A stretch of 64,000 bases of DNA from Lacrimispora xylanisolvens (lineage in GTDB: Bacteria; Bacillota; Clostridia; Lachnospirales; Lachnospiraceae). Position numbers and translations under genes: made by a program. Position 1 is the first letter of the stretch, and each line of letters opens with the position of its first letter. The stretch covers positions 1 through 64,000 of the forward strand of contig NZ_PTJA01000007.1 in the NCBI RefSeq assembly GCF_002934545.1. Direction: 5' to 3'. Positions 1-8,231 of this stretch are shown piece after piece. A model generated the notes under the pieces. The model had not been told where the DNA came from, did not search any database, and saw only the letters and a program-made list of their open reading frames with translations.

Positions 1-248
1 ATTGCCAGAGGTGTACCAGTTGTTCTGTCAACAGAAGAATCTCCGCCTGAAATTGATTTTAACACAGAAAAACATGCCATGGCAAGCACTGTGCAGCCGG
101 ATAGAAAACTTATGGCTTCCACACTCAGCAAACCAAATGCATCTAAAAGAGGCTTTATGATCACCCCGCCTCCAATACCGCAAACCGCCCCTGCCGTGGA
201 AGCACTTAATCCAATCATACCAAACAATATAATTTCATGTAGCTTCAT
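1..248 (-). CDS. TauE/SafE family membrane permease, N-terminal part
   Basis: This is the first 82 residues of a membrane protein whose 3' end lies beyond the left edge of the window. The N-terminus has a hydrophobic helix followed by the glycine-rich stretch AVCGIGGGVIIKPLLD. That stretch is typical of the TauE/SafE family of anion exporters, which move sulfite, sulfoacetate or related organosulfur anions across the cytoplasmic membrane. I chose the ATG at 248 because a GGAG lies upstream and the family motif follows at the right distance. The gene sits downstream of a sulfatase and an AraC regulator on the same strand, but a terminator separates them and it has its own operator-like inverted repeat. 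The substrate cannot be told from the sequence. Confidence 0.8.
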   Translation of the reverse strand, partial: MKLHEIILFGMIGLSASTAGAVCGIGGGVIIKPLLDAFGLLSVEAISFLSGCTVLAMACFSVLKSISGGDSSVDRTTGTPLA

Positions 249-293
249 AATTTTTCACCAACTCCACTTTTATTTTCTATAAACACCTTTATC

Positions 294-328
294 GTCGATA
301 AAACTTACCCTAATCAGTTTTTATCGAC
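294..328. promoter_or_regulatory. Inverted repeat upstream of the permease gene, probable operator
   Basis: The arms GTCGATAAAAC (294-304) and GTTTTTATCGAC (317-328) are inverted copies with one extra base, separated by 12 nt. A second small palindrome, TTTATCGTCGATAAA (288-302), overlaps the left arm, so the TTTATCG half-site occurs three times. The element lies 46-80 nt upstream of the permease start, where a regulator would act. No regulator can be assigned; the adjacent AraC protein is only one candidate. Confidence 0.5.
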
Positions 329-416
329 TATTCTATGCAGGTAGATTATAGTAAATAAATTCTGCTTTTCATTGTCTGATTTCGTCCGATACGCCCTGTT
401 TTCGCTATAAATCCAC

Positions 417-452
417 AAAAAAATCATGAGAACTAATTGCTAGTCCTCATGA
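417..452 (-). terminator. Rho-independent terminator of the AraC-family gene
   Basis: Read on the minus strand, a stem (TCATGAG paired with CTCATGA, extended by ACTA/TAGT after one mismatch) is followed directly by seven T residues. It begins 8 nt after the stop of the AraC-family gene and separates it from the downstream permease. Confidence 0.85.
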
Positions 453-459
453 CCTTTTC

Positions 460-1644
460 TTATAACATATGTTCTTTCTGCCACCGTCCCGGTGGCATAC
501 CATATCGTTTATAAAATGCATGGCAAAACTGCGAACTGCTTTTATAACCACATTTTTCGGCAATTTCCCATATCTCAATGCCGCATTGCAAATAATAAGT
601 TGCCGCCTGGCAGCGCGATTTGTGAACCAGATCCGAAAAAGAGCACCCGCAGTCTTTTTTTATTAACCGGGAAAGGTAATCATAGGAAATTCCGCAGTAC
701 TGGGCTGCCCCGGAAAGGGTCAGATCGTCAGCCAGATTTTCTTCGATCCAATTAACGCAGCGTCTCACATACACACAGTATTTTTCCTGTTTCGCTTCCC
801 TGACCTTCCGGCAATACGTCAGAGCTGCCTCTTCTCTCAGTTTAATTAATTGCTCAATGGTGCCTGCATGATCCATCTGCGCCGCATACTCGGCACAGAT
901 ATTTCTGACCGTAACGCTGGAGGCACCGCCGTCCTCTGCAGCACGGCAATACACACTGTTTCCGCTTAGAATACCGTGTTTCGCCCGCTTAAGCGGTTCT
1001 TCGCCACTCATCATGTGATCCGGTATCATGTAGTTGAACTCATAATTGTATTTTTTAATTATTTCTATATCGCCGTTTGCAATGGCGGTACGAATGATTT
1101 TTTCGTTCATCGCATTGTAACGAATCTGTGAGGTGGGATTCAGACGATGGATTTCTCTGATCTCCAATTCTTTCCGGTAGATTCCGTGGGAAGTGTCCCG
1201 TTGAGGAGCTGGTAACTGAGTGTTATATATTCCAGGAAGGCTCCGAAATAAAACCGCAGCTGCTTTTATATCTGCCAGCCAGTAATGGGGCAGATCTGCT
1301 TCAATCATCGTTGAAATAACTTCAACGATATAGAACGGTCCGATACACAGATAGTACTTCTCATCCTGCAAATTAACAGAAACCGCATGAAAATAGTATT
1401 CCCCCATTAACAATGGAGATTCAGTCCCCTGAAAATCCGGGTCTTTCGCTGCAAGAGCTAATACATGGTCAATGAAATTCTGTCTGGAACAATTGCGGCG
1501 TTTCTGGATAAATTTATGATTAGAACACTTAATAAAATCTGCAGCAACATTTCCCTTTTCCGTTAACAGGACAATATCCAGCTTACTCAGTATATTCAGA
1601 TTTTTAATGTAATCGATATAGCCTGACAAAATCTGTCCATGCAT
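460..1644 (-). CDS. AraC-family transcriptional regulator
   Basis: A 394-residue DNA-binding regulator. The last ~100 residues form the AraC/XylS double helix-turn-helix: one HTH around LSGAAQYCGISYDYLSRLIK and a second around IWEIAEKCGYKSSSQFCHAF, ending in the usual F-x-K-x-x-G-x-x-P (FYKRYGMPPGRW). The ~290-residue N-terminal part is probably a ligand-sensing domain but has no motif I recognise. The gene follows the sulfatase by 23 nt, so the two are probably co-transcribed, and the natural target is the sulfatase promoter, which carries a direct repeat. GGGG with a short spacer precedes the ATG. The family assignment is firm; the effector is unknown. Confidence 0.9.
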   Translation of the reverse strand: MHGQILSGYIDYIKNLNILSKLDIVLLTEKGNVAADFIKCSNHKFIQKRRNCSRQNFIDHVLALAAKDPDFQGTESPLLMGEYYFHAVSVNLQDEKYYLCIGPFYIVEVISTMIEADLPHYWLADIKAAAVLFRSLPGIYNTQLPAPQRDTSHGIYRKELEIREIHRLNPTSQIRYNAMNEKIIRTAIANGDIEIIKKYNYEFNYMIPDHMMSGEEPLKRAKHGILSGNSVYCRAAEDGGASSVTVRNICAEYAAQMDHAGTIEQLIKLREEAALTYCRKVREAKQEKYCVYVRRCVNWIEENLADDLTLSGAAQYCGISYDYLSRLIKKDCGCSFSDLVHKSRCQAATYYLQCGIEIWEIAEKCGYKSSSQFCHAFYKRYGMPPGRWQKEHML

Positions 1645-1667
1645 AATTCTACCCCGCCTTCATTTTA

Positions 1668-3122
1668 TTATCGGAAGGATATCTCAACCCCGGTAGCGAT
1701 CATCGGCGTCGGTGCCTCCTGAGCAAGTCCCTCCTGTACCTGCCACTCTTCCTTATTATCCTGCCTGCATTTAGAGATAATATCCATATTTAAACTTAGG
1801 GTATTGATGTCAGACAGTACTTTTTCCGGTGCTTTCATATTATTTTTAATATAAGCAGACAATTTCTTTGCAATTTCCGGATAATCACAGATCAGGTTTT
1901 TCGTCTCAAAGGGATCCGCTTCCAGATCAAATAACTGGTCGGCTTCCTCAAAACCGGAGAACGTGATAAATTTATACTGCTTCCATTTTGCCATTCGGCC
2001 AATGGATTTCATGCCGAAGCGGTGACTTAGTTCAGAAAGAACAATCCTCTCATCGTTCTGTGTTTTTCCGCAGATTATCTCTGCCAGGCTTTCCCCGTCC
2101 TGCCTTGGCGGAAGCGGAGCCCCGGTCATTTCACAAAGGGTCGGGCTCAAATCCAGCAGGCTGACAGGAGTTGTGATTTCCTTACCTTCAGGAATCCCCT
2201 CCCCGGCAAAGATCATCGGCACATGAACGGAGGAATCATAAAATGTATTTTTTCCATAAAACCCATGCTCACCGTTGGAATCCCCATGATCGGATACATA
2301 AATCACAACTCCCTCTTTGCCTGTACGAGTCAGATACTGCTCCCAGGCCTTCACAACCATTCCGATGTTTTGATCCATAAATTCTGTCATGCCGTAGTAG
2401 GCGGCCATAGCCGCACGAACTGTCTGAGGATCTGTATCCCGCAGCTTTCCTTCCAGAATGGGATGTTCATCGGCCCGGTAGGATGCTTCCGGCAACTCCA
2501 CCTTATCATAATAATAATCAAACAATACCTTGGGCGCAATATACGGAAAATGCGGTGCATACATGCCAACGCATAAGAATTGCGGACGTTCATGTTCCTT
2601 CTCCAGATACGCGATTGCAGCTGCTGTCACATCACGGTCAAATTCCAGCACGGTGGAATCACCGCCTCCGATGCACTGGATCGCTGTATGCTCAATCCGT
2701 CCTCTGTTCCACGGCAGAGCGTCCACCCCTTCCTTCTTCCCTCTTCTTACATAACCCGTGGGAGTAATATCACCAACCAGTCGGTTGATAAAGCCATGCC
2801 GCTGGTCCGGTCCGACAAAATGCATTCTGCCGCAAAGGGTTGTTTCGTACCCACCGGCATTTAAAGAATGTACAAAGGTAGCCACCGCGGAGTCCAGGGA
2901 TGCATCATTTGTCAATGCTTTCACCGTGCTGGGAAACTGGCCCGCCAGCATACTAAGCCTTGACGGTACACACAGCGGACATACCGCATAACAATCACTC
3001 ATAACAGTACCGGCTGCAGCCAGCCGATCCAGATTAGGAGTCCTCACCAGCCGATTCCCGGCATAACCCTGTACTTTGTATGAATGCTGATCCGAAATGA
3101 TAAAAAGAATATCCTTTGACAT
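1668..3122 (-). CDS. Sulfatase, Cys-type (alkaline phosphatase superfamily)
   Basis: A 484-residue type I sulfatase that hydrolyses a sulfate ester. The sulfatase signature is CVPSRLSMLAGQ, with Cys51 as the residue converted to formylglycine. The N-terminal ISDQH and the later VSDHGDSNGEHG supply metal-binding residues of the fold. There is no signal peptide, so the enzyme should act in the cytoplasm on an imported sulfated substrate. The closest familiar group is the choline-sulfatase / uncharacterised sulfatase branch. A Cys-type enzyme in an anaerobe needs a radical-SAM maturase (anSME), and none is in this window. AGGAGG precedes the ATG. It lies first in a likely operon with the AraC regulator. 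The substrate is unknown. Confidence 0.9.
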   Translation of the reverse strand: MSKDILFIISDQHSYKVQGYAGNRLVRTPNLDRLAAAGTVMSDCYAVCPLCVPSRLSMLAGQFPSTVKALTNDASLDSAVATFVHSLNAGGYETTLCGRMHFVGPDQRHGFINRLVGDITPTGYVRRGKKEGVDALPWNRGRIEHTAIQCIGGGDSTVLEFDRDVTAAAIAYLEKEHERPQFLCVGMYAPHFPYIAPKVLFDYYYDKVELPEASYRADEHPILEGKLRDTDPQTVRAAMAAYYGMTEFMDQNIGMVVKAWEQYLTRTGKEGVVIYVSDHGDSNGEHGFYGKNTFYDSSVHVPMIFAGEGIPEGKEITTPVSLLDLSPTLCEMTGAPLPPRQDGESLAEIICGKTQNDERIVLSELSHRFGMKSIGRMAKWKQYKFITFSGFEEADQLFDLEADPFETKNLICDYPEIAKKLSAYIKNNMKAPEKVLSDINTLSLNMDIISKCRQDNKEEWQVQEGLAQEAPTPMIATGVEISFR

Positions 3123-3166
3123 ATCTTTGCTCCTCCTGTATAAAACACTGAATTATTTATGCCGCT

Positions 3167-3220
3167 ATTATACCCCCACACAGTTTATAACTACTGTCTG
3201 AATCCGGACACAATTGTCTG
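3167..3220 (-). promoter_or_regulatory. Sulfatase promoter with direct repeat, candidate AraC sites
   Basis: A perfect -10 TATAAT (minus strand, 3167-3172) lies 45 nt before the sulfatase start. The place of the -35 is poor (AGTAGT), as is common for activator-dependent promoters. Two copies of CAGACA (minus strand) lie at 3195-3200 and 3215-3220, 20 nt or about two helical turns apart. The nearer copy overlaps the -35. This is the arrangement of AraC-family activator sites; that the neighbouring AraC protein binds here is inferred. Confidence 0.45.
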
Positions 3221-3348
3221 TATTTGTTATCATTCATATGCCATATATCTGGGATATCCGTTAATACTGTTCTCTTTGATCTTACCATATCCGGCAGATG
3301 GGAAGCAACCGATGTTTTAAAAGAAGGATATATGTTTAATAGAAATAA

Positions 3349-3397
3349 ACGGGGCAATTTGTTACCGTAGTTATATCTACTTTAACAATCGCCCCGT
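3349..3397. terminator. Stem-loop, probable terminator after the secreted protein gene
   Basis: The arms 3349-3364 and 3383-3397 pair over about 15 bp with a GC-rich base (ACGGGGC/GCCCCGT) and one bulge. On the minus strand the stem is followed by a T-rich run, so it would terminate transcripts of the gene ending at 3445. A longer T run lies on the plus-strand side as well. The remaining bases between 3123 and 3444 hold the sulfatase promoter region and no credible gene. Confidence 0.6.
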
Positions 3398-3444
3398 CTT
3401 ATAATAACTATATTTTTTTAAACCTTTAACAATCTGAAATAATT

Positions 3445-3918
3445 TTATTTCTTATCTTCAAACACTACCCAAAGTGGGAAATCACAAATTTCATTCCATT
3501 TATTATCCCTAAATGTGAATCCAAAATACAATGGCTCTTTAGATAATTCTTCAATATCGCCATCTAAAAATGGAACGTAGCTGACGCGGCCATTCTCAAG
3601 TTCAATCATTAAATCGCCTGCATATTCATGATTTACTTTTAAAACAGTTGAAGTTATGGATACTGCATTTGTATCAGTTGTCACAATATCGAAAAAACGA
3701 TACCTATTCTCAGCATTTTTTTCTGGTTTCTGAACAACGACTACTGTTGTAGTCTCTCCGTTTATTGTCATGTCTCTTGTTTCAATAAAGCCTGGAACCA
3801 TAATCTGATATCTTTCATCTCCCCAGTTAACAGCCTGGTCTTCTGCTGCACTTGCAGGTATTATCATTAAACCAGCAAGTATAATTGTTGCAAATATAGC
3901 TCTAAAAAACCCCTTCAT
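3445..3918 (-). CDS. Secreted protein of unknown function
   Basis: A 157-residue protein I do not recognise. It begins with a classic Sec signal peptide: a basic MKGFFR start, a hydrophobic core and a likely cleavage after PASA. The mature part is about 135 residues, mostly beta-strand-like, with a long acidic C-terminal half and no cysteine-based lipobox. I chose the ATG at 3918 because GGAGG sits 8 nt upstream and the signal peptide starts there. The longer open frame to 4077 would overlap the next gene. It lies downstream of the YHYH-motif protein on the same strand, 127 nt away, so the two may share an envelope function. Confidence 0.65.
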   Translation of the reverse strand: MKGFFRAIFATIILAGLMIIPASAAEDQAVNWGDERYQIMVPGFIETRDMTINGETTTVVVVQKPEKNAENRYRFFDIVTTDTNAVSITSTVLKVNHEYAGDLMIELENGRVSYVPFLDGDIEELSKEPLYFGFTFRDNKWNEICDFPLWVVFEDKK

Positions 3919-4045
3919 ACATAAAACCTCCTTTTTTTTCCATAATATCATAATAAATCCTTCATTACAATTATTTTCTAATAAATATGAATGAATGTTC
4001 CCACTATTAAGCGCTTTTCTACTCTCCGCTGCCACTTTGTAGCCA

Positions 4046-4663
4046 TTAATAGGCCACACGCTGCTCATTGTACCCACAATTCATATAATGCTCGTAATAT
4101 TTCTTTAAATCATCTCCATATAAAGCTGCCAAATCCGAATTATTATCTTTATAAACCATCACGTCAAAGGTACTGCAACCTCTCCTTCCCTCTTCCATAC
4201 CATTGTTTACAAAGTGCTCCAATAACTTTTGTCCGTTGCTTCCAATTGTGGTCTGAAGGTCAGGATTATTATTATAATAATACGTGGATTCAAATATCAA
4301 TTTATAATCTTCCGCTTTTAATACAGCATCAGACTTAGTCTCAGGTACAGAAGAATTCTGCTTTGTCGAAGAAGCATTACTGTTGCTATTATTATCATAG
4401 GGACATACTCCGCCTGGATGGAGATGAGCAGAATATCCATGATGGTAATGGTAACTGCCTAAACCGCTTTTGTTTTTGTTGTCACGGTGTCCTCCCTGTG
4501 AATCTGTCCTGCCGGAATGTGCCTGGGCGGTTATTACGTTATTTCCGTATTTTGTTTGCGTACAACCAAGAATTAGGAATGCAGCCAGAAACAATGCGAT
4601 TTTCTTCCCTTTTTTTAACTTTAATCCGGAGTTTCTTTTGGTGATTTTTTTCTCTGTACTCAT
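4046..4663 (-). CDS. YHYH-motif exported protein with NPDL-type repeats
   Basis: A 205-residue exported protein. After a basic start there is a hydrophobic segment ending in FLILGC, so it may be a lipoprotein. The middle carries HSGRTDSQGGHRDN and GSYHYHHGYSAHLHPGG, the histidine-rich YHYH module found in many Firmicute cell-surface proteins, often beside SH3 or nuclease domains. The C-terminal 80 residues contain two copies of a repeat built on an aromatic, then N-x-D-L (YYYNNNPDL and VYKDNNSDL), each followed by a glycine-containing turn. Similar repeats occur in large cell-wall proteins of this family of bacteria. The biochemical role is not known; metal binding by the histidines is plausible. 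Confidence 0.7.
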   Translation of the reverse strand: MSTEKKITKRNSGLKLKKGKKIALFLAAFLILGCTQTKYGNNVITAQAHSGRTDSQGGHRDNKNKSGLGSYHYHHGYSAHLHPGGVCPYDNNSNSNASSTKQNSSVPETKSDAVLKAEDYKLIFESTYYYNNNPDLQTTIGSNGQKLLEHFVNNGMEEGRRGCSTFDVMVYKDNNSDLAALYGDDLKKYYEHYMNCGYNEQRVAY

Positions 4664-4750
4664 ATAATACTTCCCCCTTACCTATTTTCTTTAAATATAT
4701 CATATGGCAAAATAAATTACAAATATTTGGTAATATAATTTGCATAAATA

Positions 4751-4805
4751 AAAAATGACAAAACGTTGCCCTTTTATTTTGGCATTTTAACGTTTTGTCA
4801 TTTTT
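4751..4805 (-). terminator. Strong terminator after the LCP gene
   Basis: A perfect 17-bp inverted repeat (4751-4767 and 4789-4805) encloses a 21-nt loop. The arms are AT-rich at the base, so T runs follow the stem on both strands. Its position just after the stop of the LCP gene at 4835 fits termination of that minus-strand transcript; it could work in both directions. Confidence 0.8.
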
Positions 4806-4834
4806 AATTATATAATCTATAAAATTAATTTTAT

Positions 4835-6364
4835 TTATGCCCCTGGACCTGCATTTGTCTCTGGTTCCGTGGGTACTTCTTCCTCTGTAGCTTTTTCTGA
4901 GCTGACTGGTTTTTTCGTTTCTTTTGTTGTTTCTTCTTTCTTTGTTTCTTCTTTTGTATCAGGAACTTTTGCTCCAGGCCCGATCAGACTTCCGTCTTCA
5001 TTGGTTGGTGCTTTCCCACTCTCCTGCTCTTTTGTTTCTGCTACCGTTGTTTCCTTTACTGTCTCTTTGGTTTCCTCTGTCGTTTCAACAACAGCCTCTG
5101 TCTGTGCCGGAGCCGTCTCTACAGCAGCCTCCGTTTGTTTCTTACCTTTTTTGCCGCTGGAGCTGCCTCCAGTAGGGGTATTTTTACCGGGTTCTGTGAG
5201 TCCGGTTTCTTTCGAAATCGATGCACTGATTTTTTTCACAGCGGAGGACGGTGCATAGTTTTCCTGACCATAGAGGAACTGATGCAGCTGCACTACGTTG
5301 CTCTCCAGGGTGGTTGGTATTACACAGTCCATTTTCCCAACTTTCATGGTTGTACGAGAGAATGGGAAGCCGGCAGTTTCGCCAATATGATATTTGCTGA
5401 TGCCCTTTGCAATCGCCAGAATATCATTCATGCCCACACTGGTGGAGATCTGCGGGAAAACTGTTGCTACCAGTGTTTTTCTGGTGGCAAAATCTGCATT
5501 TTTAGCTTTTTCCATAGCCAGATTTACGACTTTTCTCTGGCGTTCGGTTCGGTTAAAGTCAGTATCCATCAGACGCAGTCTTGCGTAAGCAACTGCTTGT
5601 ACACCATCTAAATGATTCATTCCGGCATGTTTCAGCTGGTGGGAACCAACTCCTGTGGAATTTACTGTTTCTGTGATAAAACCGTTTATGTAAGCAAATT
5701 CTGAGTCTGTGATTTCCAAATCAATTCCACCAAGAATATTAATGGCATCTGCTACAGACTTCCAGTTAAAGGTTGCATAATCGTCAATATTTAAATCCAG
5801 ATTCTCGTTGAGGGCTTCCATGGCCTGTTTGTGCCCGCCCTTAAAATATGCTTCATTGATTTTATGATAAGTGCCCTTGCTGTTAATCTTTAAATAAGTA
5901 TCGCGGTAAACAGACAACAGCTTGATTTCACCAGTTTCCTTATTAATATTGCAAAGCATCTCCACATCCGACAAGGCGCCTTTTTCTAAGTTTCCATCTC
6001 TGGAGTCCACGCCGAAAACGGCAATTGTCCAATAACCCTTCTGATGGGTTCTCTGTTTAAAAAGAAATAATCCTGCAATCAGCAATGCTGCAATGATAAC
6101 TAATTTAACTATAATTTTGTGCTTCTTATGATGCCTTTTTTTCTTTTTGTGGTTTGCACTAGTCTGCTGACCACTGTATCTGGCCCGTGGATTCCTGCCG
6201 TCACCAGTACTGTAATAGGTTCTGTCACCATGGGAAGCCTGCATTGGCTCCTGTGCCTGACTTTTTCTTTCCGGTGTATGTTGTATAGGCTTCTCACGCA
6301 TTCTGCCGTTATCGCTTCTTTTCTTCCGGGCCCTCATACGATCTAATTCATCCTCATGATCCAT
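4835..6364 (-). CDS. LCP (LytR-CpsA-Psr) family cell-wall polymer ligase
   Basis: A 509-residue type II membrane protein. It has a basic, hydrophilic N-terminal tail of ~85 residues, one membrane span (IIVKLVIIAALLIAGLFLF), then an extracellular LCP domain with FGVDSRDG, LSVYRDTYL and the arginine-rich AVAYARLRLMDTDFNRTERQ. The C-terminal ~120 residues are low-complexity Thr/Glu/Lys-rich sequence likely to lie in the wall. LCP enzymes transfer undecaprenyl-linked wall polymers such as teichoic acids to peptidoglycan. I prefer the ATG at 6364, which has GAGG 8 nt upstream, over a GTG at 6409 without a ribosome-binding site. The gene is monocistronic, with its own promoter and terminator. Confidence 0.9.
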   Translation of the reverse strand: MDHEDELDRMRARKKRSDNGRMREKPIQHTPERKSQAQEPMQASHGDRTYYSTGDGRNPRARYSGQQTSANHKKKKRHHKKHKIIVKLVIIAALLIAGLFLFKQRTHQKGYWTIAVFGVDSRDGNLEKGALSDVEMLCNINKETGEIKLLSVYRDTYLKINSKGTYHKINEAYFKGGHKQAMEALNENLDLNIDDYATFNWKSVADAINILGGIDLEITDSEFAYINGFITETVNSTGVGSHQLKHAGMNHLDGVQAVAYARLRLMDTDFNRTERQRKVVNLAMEKAKNADFATRKTLVATVFPQISTSVGMNDILAIAKGISKYHIGETAGFPFSRTTMKVGKMDCVIPTTLESNVVQLHQFLYGQENYAPSSAVKKISASISKETGLTEPGKNTPTGGSSSGKKGKKQTEAAVETAPAQTEAVVETTEETKETVKETTVAETKEQESGKAPTNEDGSLIGPGAKVPDTKEETKKEETTKETKKPVSSEKATEEEVPTEPETNAGPGA

Positions 6365-6453
6365 GACTCTGTCCTCAATCCTTTCCCATGTTGTCTTAGA
6401 CAACCCCACATATTCTAACAGAAATTCAACTCTTATTTCTTGCTTTTCTCTTA

Positions 6454-6482
6454 ATTTTATCGGTCAATCAATAATTTTTCAA
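6454..6482 (-). promoter_or_regulatory. Promoter of the LCP gene
   Basis: On the minus strand TTGAAA (6477-6482), a 17-nt spacer and TAAAAT (6454-6459) form a good housekeeping promoter about 90 nt upstream of the chosen ATG. The rest of 6483-6610 shows no gene and no clear terminator for the HAD gene. Confidence 0.6.
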
Positions 6483-6610
6483 AAGATCCGGATAAAACCG
6501 GGATAAAGTTAAAATTGAATGTTAAGAAATGAGTCTGAACGGTAGAATAAAAGGGAAAAGATGAGGATTCAGATATGATATCAGATGATTATTGGAATGA
6601 TAATCGTTTT

Positions 6611-7471
6611 TTAACCGGTTGCTAACGCTGCATCCGACAAAACCAGCGCTTCAATTGCTGCTGCTACTCCATCCTCTTCATTGGATCTGGTAATGAGCCG
6701 TGCACTTTTCCTGATTTTCTCAGATCCATTTTCCATGGCAACGGTGTAACCCAACGGAAGAACGAGCATGGATAAATCATTTTCACTGTCCCCCATGGCA
6801 AGGATTTCTCTGGGGTGAATTTTATTATTAATGGCGAATTCAAGCAGTGCATTTCCTTTTTGAGCATAGAAATGTGTTATTTCAAGATTGGTAGCTGCTG
6901 AGGATGCAATGGATATTCCTTCTTCCTTCTCCAGACAGGAACGGATATAAGAAAGAACTTTAGGATCCTCATGTACAATCGACATTTTATAAATATCAGT
7001 ATCAGATTGAATGAGAGCTTCTTCCGAAACAAACTGAAAACGCTTCACAATGGTTTCGAAGGTATGTTCATCGGAAACCATGGAAAGAAAAATTTTGTTC
7101 TCAAAGCTCTCCTTAAATTCCTCCAGACTTGAGGTGGTGTAACTGCCCTCATCCGTCATAAAATCGTAAAGCACGGAAAATGGCCGGCATATGCTGAGAA
7201 TACGACTGACCTGATTTTTAAGTAACGTCTGCTTGCGGATTTGTTCTCCCTTGCTGTTATAAACAGAAGCGCCATTCATGCAAATGATGTCACAGGATAT
7301 TCCTGCTTCCTCCAAAGGCGCATAAGCATCTGCATAATTTCGCCCTGTACATACAACGAAACCAATATTTCTTCTGTTCAATGCATGAACAGCAGCCTGG
7401 TTTTTTAAAGAAATTTTGCCATATCGGTTTAACAGTGTTCCATCCATATCGGAGGCTACTAATCGTATCAT
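6611..7471 (-). CDS. HAD-superfamily Cof-type sugar-phosphate phosphatase
   Basis: A 286-residue Cof/YxeH-type HAD hydrolase (subfamily IIB). Motif I is DMDGTLL near residue 8, with the nucleophile Asp and the acid/base Asp. Motif II is VCTGR, and motif IV is MGDSENDLSML near residue 233. Members dephosphorylate small sugar phosphates, nucleotides or cofactors in the cytoplasm. It is the last gene of the Ugp-like operon and starts 7 nt after the glycerophosphodiesterase, so a phosphate ester released from glycerophosphodiesters is a reasonable substrate, though this is only contextual. The ribosome-binding site AAAGGA precedes the ATG. Confidence 0.9.
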   Translation of the reverse strand: MIRLVASDMDGTLLNRYGKISLKNQAAVHALNRRNIGFVVCTGRNYADAYAPLEEAGISCDIICMNGASVYNSKGEQIRKQTLLKNQVSRILSICRPFSVLYDFMTDEGSYTTSSLEEFKESFENKIFLSMVSDEHTFETIVKRFQFVSEEALIQSDTDIYKMSIVHEDPKVLSYIRSCLEKEEGISIASSAATNLEITHFYAQKGNALLEFAINNKIHPREILAMGDSENDLSMLVLPLGYTVAMENGSEKIRKSARLITRSNEEDGVAAAIEALVLSDAALATG

Positions 7472-7478
7472 ATAATTT

Positions 7479-8210
7479 TTATCCTTTCTTATCCACTATT
7501 CTTCTTGCGATATCAGGATAATTGGTTATAATTGCTCCAATCCCCTGCTCCGCTAAATATTTCATTAACGCTTCCTCGTTGACAGTCCATACATGAAGAG
7601 GAATCTTCTTCTTTTTTGATTCTTTGATTAATTTTTCTGACCGCAGGTTGTTAACAGACGGGTGAAGAGCGTCTGCTCCGATCAGCTTTGCATAAGCGAC
7701 CACATGAATCCAGCCATCTGAATATAAAACACCGGTTTTTGCGTTGGGATTCAGCCTTTTAATTTTTATAATGCTGGGATGATGGAAGGAGGAATAGATT
7801 ACCCTCTCTTCCATCTCCAATTTTTTAACCAGCTTTAATACTTTTTCTTCAATCCCCTTGTAACGGTATACCCCGGTTTTAAGTTCGATATTAACAGTTA
7901 AATCAGTTGGCTTTAACAGCTTAAGAACTTCCTTTAACTCTGGTATGACTGCAGCTGTGTATTCCGGGTGTGTTTTATTACAGGAAAATTGTTTTAGTTC
8001 AGCCATGGTGTAATCTTTTACATTGCCCACACCGTTGCAGGTCCGGTCAATTGTTTCGTCATGGATTACTGCCAGTTTCCCGTCTTTGGTAAGCTGTACG
8101 TCCAGCTCCACTCCGTCTGCCTGCTGCCTGACAGCCAGTTCAAATGCTTCCAGTGTGTTTTCCGGCGCATAAGCGGAAGCTCCCCTGTGAGCCCATACCT
8201 TTGTTTTCAT
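7479..8210 (-). CDS. ugpQ: Glycerophosphodiester phosphodiesterase
   Basis: A 243-residue GDPD that splits glycerophosphodiesters, such as glycerophosphocholine, into sn-glycerol 3-phosphate and an alcohol. The N-terminal AHRGASAYAPENTLEAF holds the catalytic His8-Arg9 and the metal-binding Glu. GVELDVQLTKDG and VIHDETIDRTCNG follow, the second giving the other catalytic His. The C-terminal HVWTVNEE is also typical. No signal peptide is present, so it works inside the cell on imported diesters, like E. coli UgpQ. It lies between the ABC transporter binding-protein gene and a HAD phosphatase, with short gaps, which supports one glycerophosphodiester uptake-and-use operon. The symbol follows the E. 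coli analogue. Confidence 0.92.
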   Translation of the reverse strand: MKTKVWAHRGASAYAPENTLEAFELAVRQQADGVELDVQLTKDGKLAVIHDETIDRTCNGVGNVKDYTMAELKQFSCNKTHPEYTAAVIPELKEVLKLLKPTDLTVNIELKTGVYRYKGIEEKVLKLVKKLEMEERVIYSSFHHPSIIKIKRLNPNAKTGVLYSDGWIHVVAYAKLIGADALHPSVNNLRSEKLIKESKKKKIPLHVWTVNEEALMKYLAEQGIGAIITNYPDIARRIVDKKG

Positions 8211-8231
8211 CTGCTAATATCCTTTCTGAAA

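Noticed and set aside
79-282. Plus-strand open frame at the left edge
   Set aside because: It is antisense to the TauE/SafE permease, whose minus-strand frame has clear family motifs.
3157-3357. 66-codon minus-strand frame before the sulfatase
   Set aside because: No ribosome-binding site or motif; it covers the sulfatase promoter and a stem-loop.
5135-5611. 158-codon plus-strand frame
   Set aside because: Antisense to the LCP gene; Cys/Phe-rich low-quality composition and no ribosome-binding site.
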